Source: an uncultured bacterium
GTDB lineage: Bacteria; Hydrogenedentota; Hydrogenedentia; Hydrogenedentales; CAILVY01
DNA: 64,000 nt
Assembly (NCBI GenBank): GCA_937951485.1
Contig: CALEDJ010000051.1
Location: 62,001-126,000 of the forward strand
Reading direction: 5' to 3'
Made by a program: the position numbers and the translations under genes. Below are positions 35,337-44,228 of this stretch, piece after piece; position 1 is the stretch's first letter, and each line of letters begins with the position of its first letter. Below the pieces are notes generated by a model, which was given only the letters and a program-made list of their open reading frames with translations, was not told the DNA's origin and searched no databases.

Positions 35337-37105
35337 ACTTTGACCCGGGGTTTGTAATGCGTGTGCAGGAGATGGTGCGAGACTTCACCCAGCGGATGCC
35401 CCAGAAACTCCTCGTAGAGTTTCTTGATGTCGGGGTTTTCATGGGACTTGCGCAGTTGCTTGCCCTCGTCTTCCTTGTAAATGGCGCCGATGCGCGCCTT
35501 GCGCACTTCGTTCGTCGTCAGGCGCGGCTGGCCGCCGCCGCCGATGCAACCGCCGGGGCAGGTCATCACTTCGATGAAATGATACTGCGCCTCGCCGGAA
35601 CGCACCCGCTCGATGATGCTGCGGGCGTTGCCCAGCCCGTGCGCCACCGCCACCCTGGCTGTCACTCCCTTGAGGAAAGACCATTCCGGGACGGTTTCCT
35701 CGAAGGTAATCGCCGCTTCCTTGACGCCTTCAAGCCCTCCGATCGGTTCGACGTGCAGGTTATTGAAGGGGAAGGGTTTTCCGGTGACAAGTTCGTACAC
35801 CGTGCGCAGGGCGGCTTCCATTACCCCGCCGGTGTTGGCGAAGATGTCCGCCGCGCCGCTCGAAAGGCCGATCGGCGAATCCATCTTGTCGTCGGGCAGG
35901 CTGTGAAAATCAATACCCGCCTGCTTGATCATCCGCCCGAGTTCGCGCGTGGTCAGCACAATGTCCACGTCCCGCACGCCGCTGTCGTGCATCTCCGGCC
36001 GCTGGCTCTCGAATTTCTTCGCGGTGCAGGGCATGATGGACACCACGACCATGTCTTCGGGTTTCTTGCCGATTTTCCTTGCGTAGTAGGTCTTGGCAAT
36101 CGCGCCGAACATCTGCTGCGGCGATTTACAGGTGGAGACATTGTCGAGCATATCGGGATAGAAGTATTCAATGTACTTGATCCATCCCGGGGAACAACTG
36201 GTGAACATCGGCAAGGCGACGGGTTCCTTGTCCACCAGCGCTTTCTTCAGGCGGGACAGCAATTCATTGCCTTCTTCGATAATGGTCAGGTCGGCGGTGA
36301 AGTTGGTGTCGAAGACCGCGTCAAAGCCGAGGCGGCGCAGGGCGGACACCATTTTTCCGGTTACCAGCGTTCCCGGCGGATAGCCGAAGCATTCGCCGAG
36401 CGCGGCGCGGATGGCCGGGGCGGTCTGCACCACAACGGTCTTGGTGGGGTCTTCGAGCGCCGCGAACGCCTCGTCAATCTGGTCGCGTTCGCTGATCGCG
36501 CCCACGGGGCAGACCGCGCCGCACTGACCGCACTGCACGCAGACAACATCATCCAGATCACTGCAGAATGCCGGCCCGATGACGGTGTCAAAGCCCCGGT
36601 TCTGCGGGAACAGGCCGCCCACGCCCTGCGTCTCGTTGCACACGGTGACGCAGCGGCGACACAGCACGCATTTTGCGGTGTCGCGCACCAGCGCGGGCGT
36701 GCTCTCATCCACCATCTGACGGCTCTTCGCGCCGGTATAGTGGATTTCCCGGATGCCCAGCGTGCGCGCAAGGTCCTGCAACTCGCAGTCCTCGTTGCGC
36801 TCGCAGGTCTGGCAGTCGCCGCAGTGGTCGGACAAGATGAGTTCCACCACGGTCTTGCGCGCACTGCGCGCCCTTTTGGAGTTGGTGTGCACTTTCATGC
36901 CTTCGGCGACAGGGGTCACACAGGAGGCGACGAGGGCGCGGGCGCCCTCGACCTCCACCAGGCAAACCCGGCATGCGCCGATGGCCTGCACGTCTTCCAG
37001 GTAACACAAGGTCGGGATTTTCACCCCGGCCTTTTCAGCCGCCTTCAAAACGGATGTTCCCTCGGGAACCTCCACGTGTACATTGTCAATGGTCAGCGTT
37101 GGCAT
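35333..37105 (-). CDS. hndD: [FeFe]-hydrogenase catalytic subunit, HndD/HydA type
   Basis: 590 residues from ATG 37105 (MPTLTIDNVHVEVPEG), after AGGAG. In order: a [2Fe-2S] domain (CYLEDVQAIGACRVC), a His-Cys cluster (HCGDCQTCERNEDC), two [4Fe-4S] clusters (CVLCRRCVTVC and CVQCGQCGAVCP), then the H-cluster domain. L1 reads TSCSPGW (Cys304, Ser305) instead of the classical TSCCPxW, with an extra Cys326 in STCKSPQQ; L2 is MPCTAKKFE; L3 is EVMTCPGGCIGGGGQP. A small C-terminal domain closes it. It makes or uses H2 with electrons from HndABC. Maturases HydEFG are not in the window. Confidence 0.95.
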   Translation of the reverse strand: MPTLTIDNVHVEVPEGTSVLKAAEKAGVKIPTLCYLEDVQAIGACRVCLVEVEGARALVASCVTPVAEGMKVHTNSKRARSARKTVVELILSDHCGDCQTCERNEDCELQDLARTLGIREIHYTGAKSRQMVDESTPALVRDTAKCVLCRRCVTVCNETQGVGGLFPQNRGFDTVIGPAFCSDLDDVVCVQCGQCGAVCPVGAISERDQIDEAFAALEDPTKTVVVQTAPAIRAALGECFGYPPGTLVTGKMVSALRRLGFDAVFDTNFTADLTIIEEGNELLSRLKKALVDKEPVALPMFTSCSPGWIKYIEYFYPDMLDNVSTCKSPQQMFGAIAKTYYARKIGKKPEDMVVVSIMPCTAKKFESQRPEMHDSGVRDVDIVLTTRELGRMIKQAGIDFHSLPDDKMDSPIGLSSGAADIFANTGGVMEAALRTVYELVTGKPFPFNNLHVEPIGGLEGVKEAAITFEETVPEWSFLKGVTARVAVAHGLGNARSIIERVRSGEAQYHFIEVMTCPGGCIGGGGQPRLTTNEVRKARIGAIYKEDEGKQLRKSHENPDIKKLYEEFLGHPLGEVSHHLLHTHYKPRVKV

Positions 37106-37136
37106 CGCTTGATATCTCCTTTTCCTGTGCCCACGA

Positions 37137-40100
37137 TCATTTCGACTGACAGGCGGCTGTTTCCCGGTAATCGCAGCGCAGGCAACGCCGCGCCTCCCGC
37201 ACCGCAACCGTTTCCGTAAACGGAATTTCCACTTCATTGAAATTGTGTACCCGCTTGGAGACGGGGAGCAGTTTCATCTTGGCGCGCGGCGCGTCCACCG
37301 GGTCGGCGTCCGGATCAAAGTCGGTGTCCACATCATACGGCTCCCGCCAGAAAGCATGCTCTTCGCCGGTCAGGTACTTGTCAATACCGACGGCGGCGCG
37401 CTCGCCCGCGCCGATGGCGTCCGCCACCGAGGACGGCCCGACAGCGGCATCACCGCCCGCGAAAAGCCATTCCACCGACGTCTGCCCGTAAATCGGGTCC
37501 GCCCAGATAAATTTGGACGGCGTCAACTTGAGGTCCAGTCCATCCACCAGCGGTTTGACATCGAGCGACTGCCCGATCGCGGCGATGACCTGGTCCGCCT
37601 CTTCGATGAACGGATCTTCGTCCGCGCGGGCTTCCGGACGGCGGCGTCCGCTGCGGTCGTACTCGCCCAGCCACATGTGCTGGCATTTCACGCCGGCCAC
37701 GCGCCCGTCTTTCACCACGATTTCCTGCGGGGCGACGAGCATCTTGAGCAGCACGCCCTCGTTGACCGCTTCCTCGATTTCTTCCTTATATGCAGGCATT
37801 TCATCACGTGTCCGCCGATAGACGATGGTGACGCGCTCCGCGCCCAGCCGGATGGCCGTGCGGGCCGCGTCCACGGCGGCATTGCCGCCGCCGACAACCA
37901 CGACCTTCTTGCCGACCGGAACCGATCCGCGCAGGTTGTATTCGCGCAGAAACTGAATCGCTTCCGTCACGCCTTCGGCATCGTCATTGGGGATGCCCAG
38001 CCGCGCGCCCTTGGGCGCGCCCACGCCGAGGAAGACCGCTTCGTACCCTTCGTCGCGCAGTCCCTGGAGTGTGAAGTCGCGGCCCAGCGCCTTGTTCGTC
38101 TCGATGGTGACGCCCATGCGCTCGATCATGCGGATTTCGCGCGCCAGTTCCTCGCGCGGCAGGCGGTAGGCCGGAATGGTCTGCACCAGCATGCCGCCCG
38201 GACGCGGCGCCGCTTCGAAGACCCTCGGCTGGTAACCCATGCGGGCGAGGAAGAAAGCGCAGGTCAGGCCGGCCGGGCCGGCGCCGACAATCGCCACCTT
38301 GCGCGCGGCGTTCTGTTCATTCTCGCGCATTTCCGGAATCTGCACCGTGACTTCCTGCTCCACCATGTAGCGCTTCAGCGCGCGAATCGAGACTGCGTCG
38401 TCCAGATTGGCGCGGCGGCACTTGTCTTCACAGGTGTGGAAGCAGACCCGCGCACAGACCGATGCAAAGGGGTTCTGGTCGCGGTGCACGCGCAATGCTT
38501 CGGCGTAGCGCTTTTCACCGATGAGTGAAACAAAGCCCGGAATATACACGTTCGCCGGGCACGCGCTCATGCAAGGGGCGCGCACCAGCGCCGGGCAGAC
38601 GCCCGCCGGGCACCGCTTCTCGCGGATGTGCATGTCGAACTCGCCGCGGAAATGGCGGATGGCCGACAGCACCGGGTTCGGCGCGGTCTGACCGAGGCCG
38701 CACAGGGAGGCGTCCTTGATTTGCTCGCCGAGCGCGATGAGTTTCTCGACATCGCCTTCCTCGCCTTCACCGTTGCAGATGCGGTCCACGATTTCCAGCA
38801 TGCGTTTCGTGCCGATGCGGCACGGCACGCATTTGCCGCAGGACTCATCCTGCACGAAGTCCAGGAAAAAGCGGGCCATGTCCACCATGCAGGTGTCTTC
38901 GTCCATGACGATGAGGCCGCCCGATCCCATGATCGCGCCGAGTTCCTGCAATGACTCGTAGTCCACCGGCACGTTCAGGTGCTGCTTCGGGATGCAGCCG
39001 CCCGACGGCCCGCCGATCTGCGCTGCCTTGAACGCCTTGCCGCGCGGGATGCCGCCGCCGATGTCATAGATGATTTCACCCAGCGGCGTGCCGACCGGCA
39101 CTTCCACGAGGCCCGTGTTGTTCACCGCGCCGGCCAGCGCAAAGACCTTCGTGCCCTTGCTCTTCTCCGTGCCGATTGAGGCGAACCACTGCGCGCCCTT
39201 GAGAATAATGACGGGAATATTCGCATACGTTTCCACATTGTTCAGCAGCGTGGGCTTTTCCCACAGTCCCGCGATGGCCGGGAAGGGCGGGCGCGGGCGC
39301 GGCTCGCCGCGCTTGCCTTCAATTGAACGCATCAGCGCGGTTTCCTCGCCGCACACAAACGCGCCGGAACCCATCCGGATTTCCAGATCGAAACTGAAAT
39401 CCGTGCCCATGATGTTCTTTCCGAGCAGTCCCAGTTCGCGCGCCTGTCTGATGGCCCCGTCGAGACGTTCCACCGCCAGCGGATATTCCGCGCGCACATA
39501 CACATAGCCCTCGTCGGAGCCAATCGCATAGCCTGCGATGATCATCGCCTCAATCACGCTGTGCGGATCGCCTTCCAATACGCTGCGGTCCATGAATGCG
39601 CCGGGGTCGCCTTCGTCCGCGTTGCAGAGCACGTATTTCTTGTCGCCCGGCGCCTTGCGGGTGAAAGACCACTTCATGCCCGTGGAGAATCCCGCGCCGC
39701 CACGGCCGCGCAGACCGGATTTTTTGACCTCCTCCACGACCTGATCGGGCGTCATCTCGGTCAGCGCCTTGGCCAGCGCCTGGTAGCCGTCCCGCGCGAT
39801 GTATTCATGGATGTTGGTGGGATCAATGCTGCCGCAATTGCGCAGCACGATCTTCTGCTGCTGCTGGAAAAAGCCGATTTCCTGCAGCGCGGGAATGATC
39901 TGCGCCGTCGCGGCCGCCTTGAAATTCAGGCGTTGCACGGGGCGGCCCTTGAGCAGGTGCTCCGTGACGATATCGTCCGCGTCGGCGGGCTTGAGTCCCT
40001 GGTAAAACACGCCGTCCGGATACACCACGGCCACCGGCCCGATGGCGCATGGACCCAGGCAGCCGGTCTGCACCACGCTGATTTCCTTGTCCAGCCCCTG

Positions 40101-40202
40101 TTTTTTCAGCGCCGCTTCCAGGGCCGCGCTGACTTCCAGTGCGCCCGAGGCCACGCATCCCGCCCCGGCGCACACCAACACGTGAGATCGAACTCCGTTC
40201 AT
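37137..40202 (-). CDS. hndC: HndC/NuoF-type diaphorase fused to a GltD/NfnL-like flavoprotein
   Basis: 1021 residues. Residues 1-90 are a thioredoxin-like [2Fe-2S] domain (CAGAGC...TGCLGPC). Residues 130-530 are NuoF: GRGGAGFSTGMKW binds FMN and NADH, and ESCGKCVPCRIG with a later Cys binds [4Fe-4S]. Ordinary HndC ends with HI-EKRCPAGVC and a two-cluster ferredoxin; here that sequence leads straight into a GltD-type N-terminal Cys domain (PCMSACPANVYIPG, CARVCFHTCEDKC). An FAD motif (VGAGPAGLTCA, about residue 640) and an NAD(P) motif (VGGGNAAVDAA, about 780) follow. The fusion adds a second flavin and probably a second pyridine-nucleotide site to the hydrogenase. Confidence 0.92.
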   Translation of the reverse strand: MNGVRSHVLVCAGAGCVASGALEVSAALEAALKKQGLDKEISVVQTGCLGPCAIGPVAVVYPDGVFYQGLKPADADDIVTEHLLKGRPVQRLNFKAAATAQIIPALQEIGFFQQQQKIVLRNCGSIDPTNIHEYIARDGYQALAKALTEMTPDQVVEEVKKSGLRGRGGAGFSTGMKWSFTRKAPGDKKYVLCNADEGDPGAFMDRSVLEGDPHSVIEAMIIAGYAIGSDEGYVYVRAEYPLAVERLDGAIRQARELGLLGKNIMGTDFSFDLEIRMGSGAFVCGEETALMRSIEGKRGEPRPRPPFPAIAGLWEKPTLLNNVETYANIPVIILKGAQWFASIGTEKSKGTKVFALAGAVNNTGLVEVPVGTPLGEIIYDIGGGIPRGKAFKAAQIGGPSGGCIPKQHLNVPVDYESLQELGAIMGSGGLIVMDEDTCMVDMARFFLDFVQDESCGKCVPCRIGTKRMLEIVDRICNGEGEEGDVEKLIALGEQIKDASLCGLGQTAPNPVLSAIRHFRGEFDMHIREKRCPAGVCPALVRAPCMSACPANVYIPGFVSLIGEKRYAEALRVHRDQNPFASVCARVCFHTCEDKCRRANLDDAVSIRALKRYMVEQEVTVQIPEMRENEQNAARKVAIVGAGPAGLTCAFFLARMGYQPRVFEAAPRPGGMLVQTIPAYRLPREELAREIRMIERMGVTIETNKALGRDFTLQGLRDEGYEAVFLGVGAPKGARLGIPNDDAEGVTEAIQFLREYNLRGSVPVGKKVVVVGGGNAAVDAARTAIRLGAERVTIVYRRTRDEMPAYKEEIEEAVNEGVLLKMLVAPQEIVVKDGRVAGVKCQHMWLGEYDRSGRRRPEARADEDPFIEEADQVIAAIGQSLDVKPLVDGLDLKLTPSKFIWADPIYGQTSVEWLFAGGDAAVGPSSVADAIGAGERAAVGIDKYLTGEEHAFWREPYDVDTDFDPDADPVDAPRAKMKLLPVSKRVHNFNEVEIPFTETVAVREARRCLRCDYRETAACQSK

Positions 40203-40250
40203 TGTGTCCCGTTCTCCTGTTTATTGCGATGCCAGTCAGGCGCGCGCCCG

Positions 40251-40622
40251 TTACGTGGCAATCAAATAATCCATCACCGGTTTGCCGTTGAGCACATGGT
40301 CCAGCACGATCGCGCGCACGCGCTCCGCGTCCAATTTCCCGTAGCGGTATTCCTTGCCGGCCTTGTCGCACAAGGTCAGCATCGGCTCGCGGTCGCACAG
40401 CCCCACGCAGCCGGACTGCCGCAGCGTGACGTTTGTCGCCCCCGCGCGTTCGATTTCCAGCGCGAGGCTTTTCAGCACGTCGCGCGCGCCGGCGGCGATC
40501 CCGCAGGTGCCCATGTGCACCGTGATCTGGATTTCCTTGGGGCCGGTGCGCAGGTCTATTTCCGCCTTGGCCCGCTCGCGCAGCGCCAGCAAATCCTTCG
40601 GACTTGTAATCTTCTCTGCCAT
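40251..40622 (-). CDS. hndB: HndB-type [2Fe-2S] thioredoxin-like subunit
   Basis: ATG 40622 (MAEKITSPKDLLALRERA), eight bases after AAGGAG, is preferred to an ATG six bases earlier that lies too close to that site. 123 residues. It has one thioredoxin-like domain with the cluster ligands in GTCGIAAGA and SGCVGLCDREP. In Hnd hydrogenases this small subunit binds a [2Fe-2S] cluster and links the diaphorase to the hydrogenase. The neighbours HndA (25 bases upstream) and HndC (48 bases downstream) confirm it. Confidence 0.9.
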   Translation of the reverse strand: MAEKITSPKDLLALRERAKAEIDLRTGPKEIQITVHMGTCGIAAGARDVLKSLALEIERAGATNVTLRQSGCVGLCDREPMLTLCDKAGKEYRYGKLDAERVRAIVLDHVLNGKPVMDYLIAT

Positions 40623-40647
40623 TGCCATTTCTCCTTGACCCCGCGGC

Positions 40648-41184
40648 TCAGCGGCCGGCATTCGCAGCAGCCGCCGCGTCTTTGTCCAGATACTGATCCA
40701 GCACCGCCTGAATCCGCGCGGGCTTCACCCGCTGGTGCACATCGTTGTCCACCATGATCGCGGGCGCCAGACCGCACGCGCCGAAACAACGCGCCACATC
40801 CAGCGAGAAAACCCTGTCTTCGGTCGTCTCGCCCACATCAATCCCCAGTTTTTCCTTCAACGCCTCCAGCACCTGCTTGCCGCCGCGCACATAGCACGCC
40901 GTGCCCAGGCACACCCGGATCATGTGCCTGCCGCGGGGAACGGTCGAAAAGAACGAGTAGAAACTCACCACCCCCGCCACCTCGCTGTACGACTTGTTCA
41001 GGCCGAGACTGATCTTCTTCATCGCGCTTTCCGGCAGATAGCCGAACATCGCCTGGGCGATTTGCAGCACCGGAATCAGCGCGCCCGGCTTCACCCGGTA
41101 CTCCGCGATCACATCATCCAAGCGGGCGAGCAGTTCCTCCTCGCTCACCTCTTCCATGCATTGACAGGCCGACTTTTCCGTCAT
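40648..41184 (-). CDS. hndA: HndA/NuoE-type [2Fe-2S] subunit
   Basis: 178 residues from ATG 41184 (MTEKSACQCMEEVS), just after AGGAGG; the upstream extension is antisense of other frames. A helical N-terminal region (LIPVLQIAQAMFGYLPESAM) is followed by the thioredoxin-like domain with VCLGTACYVRGG and VARCFGACGLAPA, carrying the four Cys ligands of the NuoE cluster. Together with HndC it forms the NAD(P)H-oxidising module. It lies 95 bases after rex. Confidence 0.94.
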   Translation of the reverse strand: MTEKSACQCMEEVSEEELLARLDDVIAEYRVKPGALIPVLQIAQAMFGYLPESAMKKISLGLNKSYSEVAGVVSFYSFFSTVPRGRHMIRVCLGTACYVRGGKQVLEALKEKLGIDVGETTEDRVFSLDVARCFGACGLAPAIMVDNDVHQRVKPARIQAVLDQYLDKDAAAAANAGR

Positions 41185-41279
41185 ACGCCCTCCTGTTCCT
41201 TTCCCTTTGCGGTCCCGGGGACCGCGTCCAAGTTCATCAAGCCCAAAACGCTCCGCCGGAGCGCCCTGTCCGCTTCCAT

Positions 41280-41927
41280 TCACACCGCCGTGTTCGCCTG
41301 ATGCCGCGCCGACACGCGCTGCCGCGCGAAATACGCCACCTTCTCCAACGACATGGTCAAATCCACGGTATCCACATACACCGTGTCCGGCAGACGCAGG
41401 CGCACCGGCGCAAAATTCAGAATCCCCGAAATGCCCGCCCTGCACAACGCCTCCGCCACGCCCTGCGCCTGCTCCGCAGGAACCGCAATCACCCCGATGT
41501 CTATGTTCTGCTCCCGAACCACCGGCGCCAAATCATCCATCGCATAGCACCGGCATCCGTGGTGCGTCCGGTTCACCTTCGCCGGATCCGTATCGAATGC
41601 CGCCCGAATCGCCAACTGCCGCCAGCGCCCGGAGAAATGCGACAGGATCGCAAGCCCCAAATGCCCCAACCCCACCAGCGCCGCGCCCTGCATCCGAGGA
41701 CTGTCCAGCAGATCGCTGATGCTCTCAATCAACCGCCGCACGTTGTAGCCGCTGTTCGGCACCCCCGAATACCCCAACTGCATGAAATCCCGACGCACCT
41801 GCGCCGCCTTCCCATGCAACAGCGCCGCCAACTCGTGCGACAAAATGGACTCCCGGCCCTCCGCGCGCAACTGACACAGTATGCGCCGGTACAGACTCAG
41901 TCGCTCCACTGTCTTCTCCGAAATCAT
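41280..41927 (-). CDS. rex: Redox-sensing transcriptional repressor Rex
   Basis: 215 residues. The N-terminal winged helix (residues 1-80) includes TVERLSLYRRIL, AAQVRRDFMQLGYSG and GYNVRRLI; the Rossmann domain begins with ALVGLGHLGLAIL, the NAD(H)-binding loop, and ends with the domain-swapped helix. Rex binds operators when NADH is low and releases them when NADH rises. It is the first gene of the rex-hndABCD unit, so the hydrogenase is induced when NADH accumulates; the presence of a candidate operator at its promoter agrees. Confidence 0.95.
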   Translation of the reverse strand: MISEKTVERLSLYRRILCQLRAEGRESILSHELAALLHGKAAQVRRDFMQLGYSGVPNSGYNVRRLIESISDLLDSPRMQGAALVGLGHLGLAILSHFSGRWRQLAIRAAFDTDPAKVNRTHHGCRCYAMDDLAPVVREQNIDIGVIAVPAEQAQGVAEALCRAGISGILNFAPVRLRLPDTVYVDTVDLTMSLEKVAYFARQRVSARHQANTAV

Positions 41928-42081
41928 CCGCTCTTCCTCAATCAGGCGTTGTGGCGCGCTCTGTCATTCCGGATTGTGAATTCCAGAACGAATTCGGTGG
42001 ATTACACGGTGCCGCCGGAATCGCTTTTTTTATGGATATACCGACCGGTACATAAAATCGTGAACCAAAGGAACAAATCAA

Positions 42082-42123
42082 GCATAACACAATTTTTCTG
42101 GAATTGCAAGCCCCTTTCACAAA
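42082..42123 (-). promoter_or_regulatory. rex-hnd promoter with candidate Rex operator
   Basis: On the minus strand TTGCAA (42110-42105), a 17-base spacer and TATGCT (42087-42082) form a strong promoter. TTGTGAA (42123-42117) starts 13 bases before the end of -35 and matches one half of the Rex site TTGTGAANNNNTTCACAA; the other half overlaps -35 and is poor. TTGTG occurs again ten bases further upstream as a direct repeat. Confidence 0.5.
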
Positions 42124-42366
42124 TTTCAACACAAAATCAAGAAATGTCATAAATTACTGTAAACAAATGATTTATGAATTCCATGCCTCCTCCAAATGCC
42201 ACATTATCCAATCATCCCACTATCCAGGCCTTGCCAAGAAACAAGAAAAAGACCGGCTCCATCCCCGGTTTTCAGAATCGCTGACAAAGCCACGCTGCTA
42301 TACGCGACGAGGACTCCCATGCGCTTGGGTTGCCATAAGCATCGCCGATGATTCGCTGAAAGGCGC
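42124..42366. other. AT-rich spacer without a gene
   Basis: This part of the 439-base gap between rex and the ABC importer is much more AT-rich than the genes around it (ACAAAATCAAGAAATGTC, AATGATTTATGAATTCC). No credible ORF, RNA or repeat was seen. Confidence 0.5.
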
Positions 42367-43308
42367 CTACGCCTTGAACGCGCCGGAGGTGACCCCCTGG
42401 ATGAAGGGACGGGTGGCGTAGATGAACAGGATCAGCAGGGGGATGCTGGAGAGCACGTAAGCGGCGAAGAGGGTGCTGAGGTTGGAGGCGTAGGCTGAGG
42501 TGGCCAGCACATACAGGCCCGACGCGACGACGTGGTGCTTGCCCTCGGTGTTCACGATGAACGGCCACAGGAAATTGTTCCACGTGCCCAGGATGTTCAT
42601 GACGAGCACGACGCTGATCACGGGTTTGGAAAGCGGCAGCACGATGTGCCGGTAGGATTGCAGGTGGCCCGCGCCGTCAATGCGGGCCGCCTCGAAGAGG
42701 TCTTCGGGCAGGCCGTCGAAGAAACTTTTCAGCACGAAGATGGCGAAGACCTGTCCCCCCGCCATATAGGGCAGCACCATCGCCCAGTAACTGTTGAGCA
42801 GGCCGAGTTGCTTCACCAGCAGGAAACCGGGCACCAGCGTCAGCACGCCGGGGAACATCATGGTGCTGATGATGAACAGGAACAGCAGGCGCGACCCGAA
42901 AAAACGGTAGCGCGAGAGCACAAACGCGGTCATCGTGGCCAGAAGCAGCACCCCCGCCGCCGTGCTCAGGCTCACAACCAGCGAATTGACCATGTAGGGG
43001 CGGATCACCGCCCACGCGCGGGTGTAACTGAGCACGGCCAGCCGCGCGTGGTGTCCCAGCGCTTCGCGCGGCGGCACGGCGCGCGCCTCGCCCTCGGAAT
43101 TCTCGATAGTCATGGCGCGCGCGTCGCCGCGCGCGACTTGCATCGCGGCCGCGCCCATCCCGCGAAAGGCGCGCGGCACGCCGAAATAGCCGTGGTACAA
43201 TTCGACATTGTCGCGGAAACTGCTGTTGATCACGAACGCGAAAGGCCCCATCGTAAGCACGAGGAACACCATCAGCGCGGCGTACAGGATCAGCGTCTTG
43301 ATCTTCAT
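42367..43308 (-). CDS. Carbohydrate ABC transporter permease (MalG-like)
   Basis: 313 residues from ATG 43308 (MKIKTLILYAALMVFL), overlapping the preceding permease gene by four bases (ATGA). About six membrane helices and the EAA loop GLPEDLFEAARIDGAGHLQSYRHIVLPL. A hydrophilic insertion of about 70 residues after the first helix (FRDNVELYHGYFGVPRAF to the next helix) forms a periplasmic loop. It is the inner-membrane subunit of a CUT1-type sugar importer; the ATPase subunit is not in the operon, as is common when MsiK/UgpC-type ATPases are shared. Confidence 0.9.
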   Translation of the reverse strand: MKIKTLILYAALMVFLVLTMGPFAFVINSSFRDNVELYHGYFGVPRAFRGMGAAAMQVARGDARAMTIENSEGEARAVPPREALGHHARLAVLSYTRAWAVIRPYMVNSLVVSLSTAAGVLLLATMTAFVLSRYRFFGSRLLFLFIISTMMFPGVLTLVPGFLLVKQLGLLNSYWAMVLPYMAGGQVFAIFVLKSFFDGLPEDLFEAARIDGAGHLQSYRHIVLPLSKPVISVVLVMNILGTWNNFLWPFIVNTEGKHHVVASGLYVLATSAYASNLSTLFAAYVLSSIPLLILFIYATRPFIQGVTSGAFKA

Positions 43309-44228
43309 CGCACGCCCTCCAGTTCCTCGGTGGACCTGAAGTAGCGGATGTTGAGCAGCGTCAGCGTGAAGATGATCAGGAACAGGCACACGCCGATGGC
43401 GCAGGCGTAGCCCATGCGCTGGAAACTGAAGGCGTTGAAGTACATCCACAGGCCGGGCACCATCGTGCGGAATCCGGGGCCGCCCCGGGTGAGAATGAAC
43501 AGCGCCTCAAAGCCCTGCACCCCGCCGATGATGGTCAGGATCAGAATGAGTTTCAACTGGCTCATGATCATCGGGACGTCAATCATGAAGAATTTGCGCA
43601 CGCCGGTGCAGCCTTCCAGCAGCGCCGCCTCGTTGACGCTCTGCGGGATGTTTGCCAGGCCCGCGTAGTAGATCAGCACTTCGAAACCGCCCACGAAGGG
43701 GAACCCCACCATCGCGCACGCAATCAGGGCGGTGCGTGGATCGCTCAGCCAGCCGTGGGCCAGTTGCGGCAGGCCGACGCGCTGGAGCAGTTCGTTCAGC
43801 AGGCCCTGGTCCGCGTAGATCAGGCCGCCCCAGATCAACTGCACCGCGACGCCCGGCACCACGATCGGCGTGAGGAACGCGAGCCGGAAGTAATAGCGCC
43901 CGCGCTCTGTGGGCAGCGAATAAATCAACTTCGCCACCACGACGGGAATGGACAGGCGGATGCACACCGCGATCACCGTGAAGATCGCCATGTTCAACAG
44001 CGACGGCCAGATGATGGGGTCGCGCCAGAGAATTTCGCCAAAATTGCGCAGGCCGATAAACTCCGACTCGCCGCCGACCTCGAACTGGTACAGCGATTTG
44101 GAAAACGCCCACAACACCGGTATATAGACGAAGATGGACAACAACAGCACGCTCGGCAGCAGCAGCGCATAGCAACTCAGCGTGAAACGCATGCGTTCGC
44201 TCAGGATGCTTCCCGCTTTAGTCCCCAT
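43305..44228 (-). CDS. Carbohydrate ABC transporter permease (MalF-like)
   Basis: 307 residues from ATG 44228 (MGTKAGSILSERM), overlapping the binding-protein gene by 11 bases. Six membrane helices, with NFGEILWRDPIIWPSLLNM before the core and the loop VNEAALLEGCTGVRKFFMIDVPMI in the place of the EAA motif. The second half GFEALFILTRGGPG is typical for MalF/UgpA permeases. It pairs with the MalG-like protein encoded next. Confidence 0.9.
   Translation of the reverse strand: MGTKAGSILSERMRFTLSCYALLLPSVLLLSIFVYIPVLWAFSKSLYQFEVGGESEFIGLRNFGEILWRDPIIWPSLLNMAIFTVIAVCIRLSIPVVVAKLIYSLPTERGRYYFRLAFLTPIVVPGVAVQLIWGGLIYADQGLLNELLQRVGLPQLAHGWLSDPRTALIACAMVGFPFVGGFEVLIYYAGLANIPQSVNEAALLEGCTGVRKFFMIDVPMIMSQLKLILILTIIGGVQGFEALFILTRGGPGFRTMVPGLWMYFNAFSFQRMGYACAIGVCLFLIIFTLTLLNIRYFRSTEELEGVR

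Noticed and set aside
35177-37219. 680-codon + strand frame across hndD
   Set aside because: Opposes the [FeFe]-hydrogenase with all motifs; arises from GC3 bias.
41928-42366. Gene or RNA in the AT-rich gap after rex
   Set aside because: The only frame (42104-42421) runs into the permease gene antisense and has no ribosome site; only the promoter region is supported.
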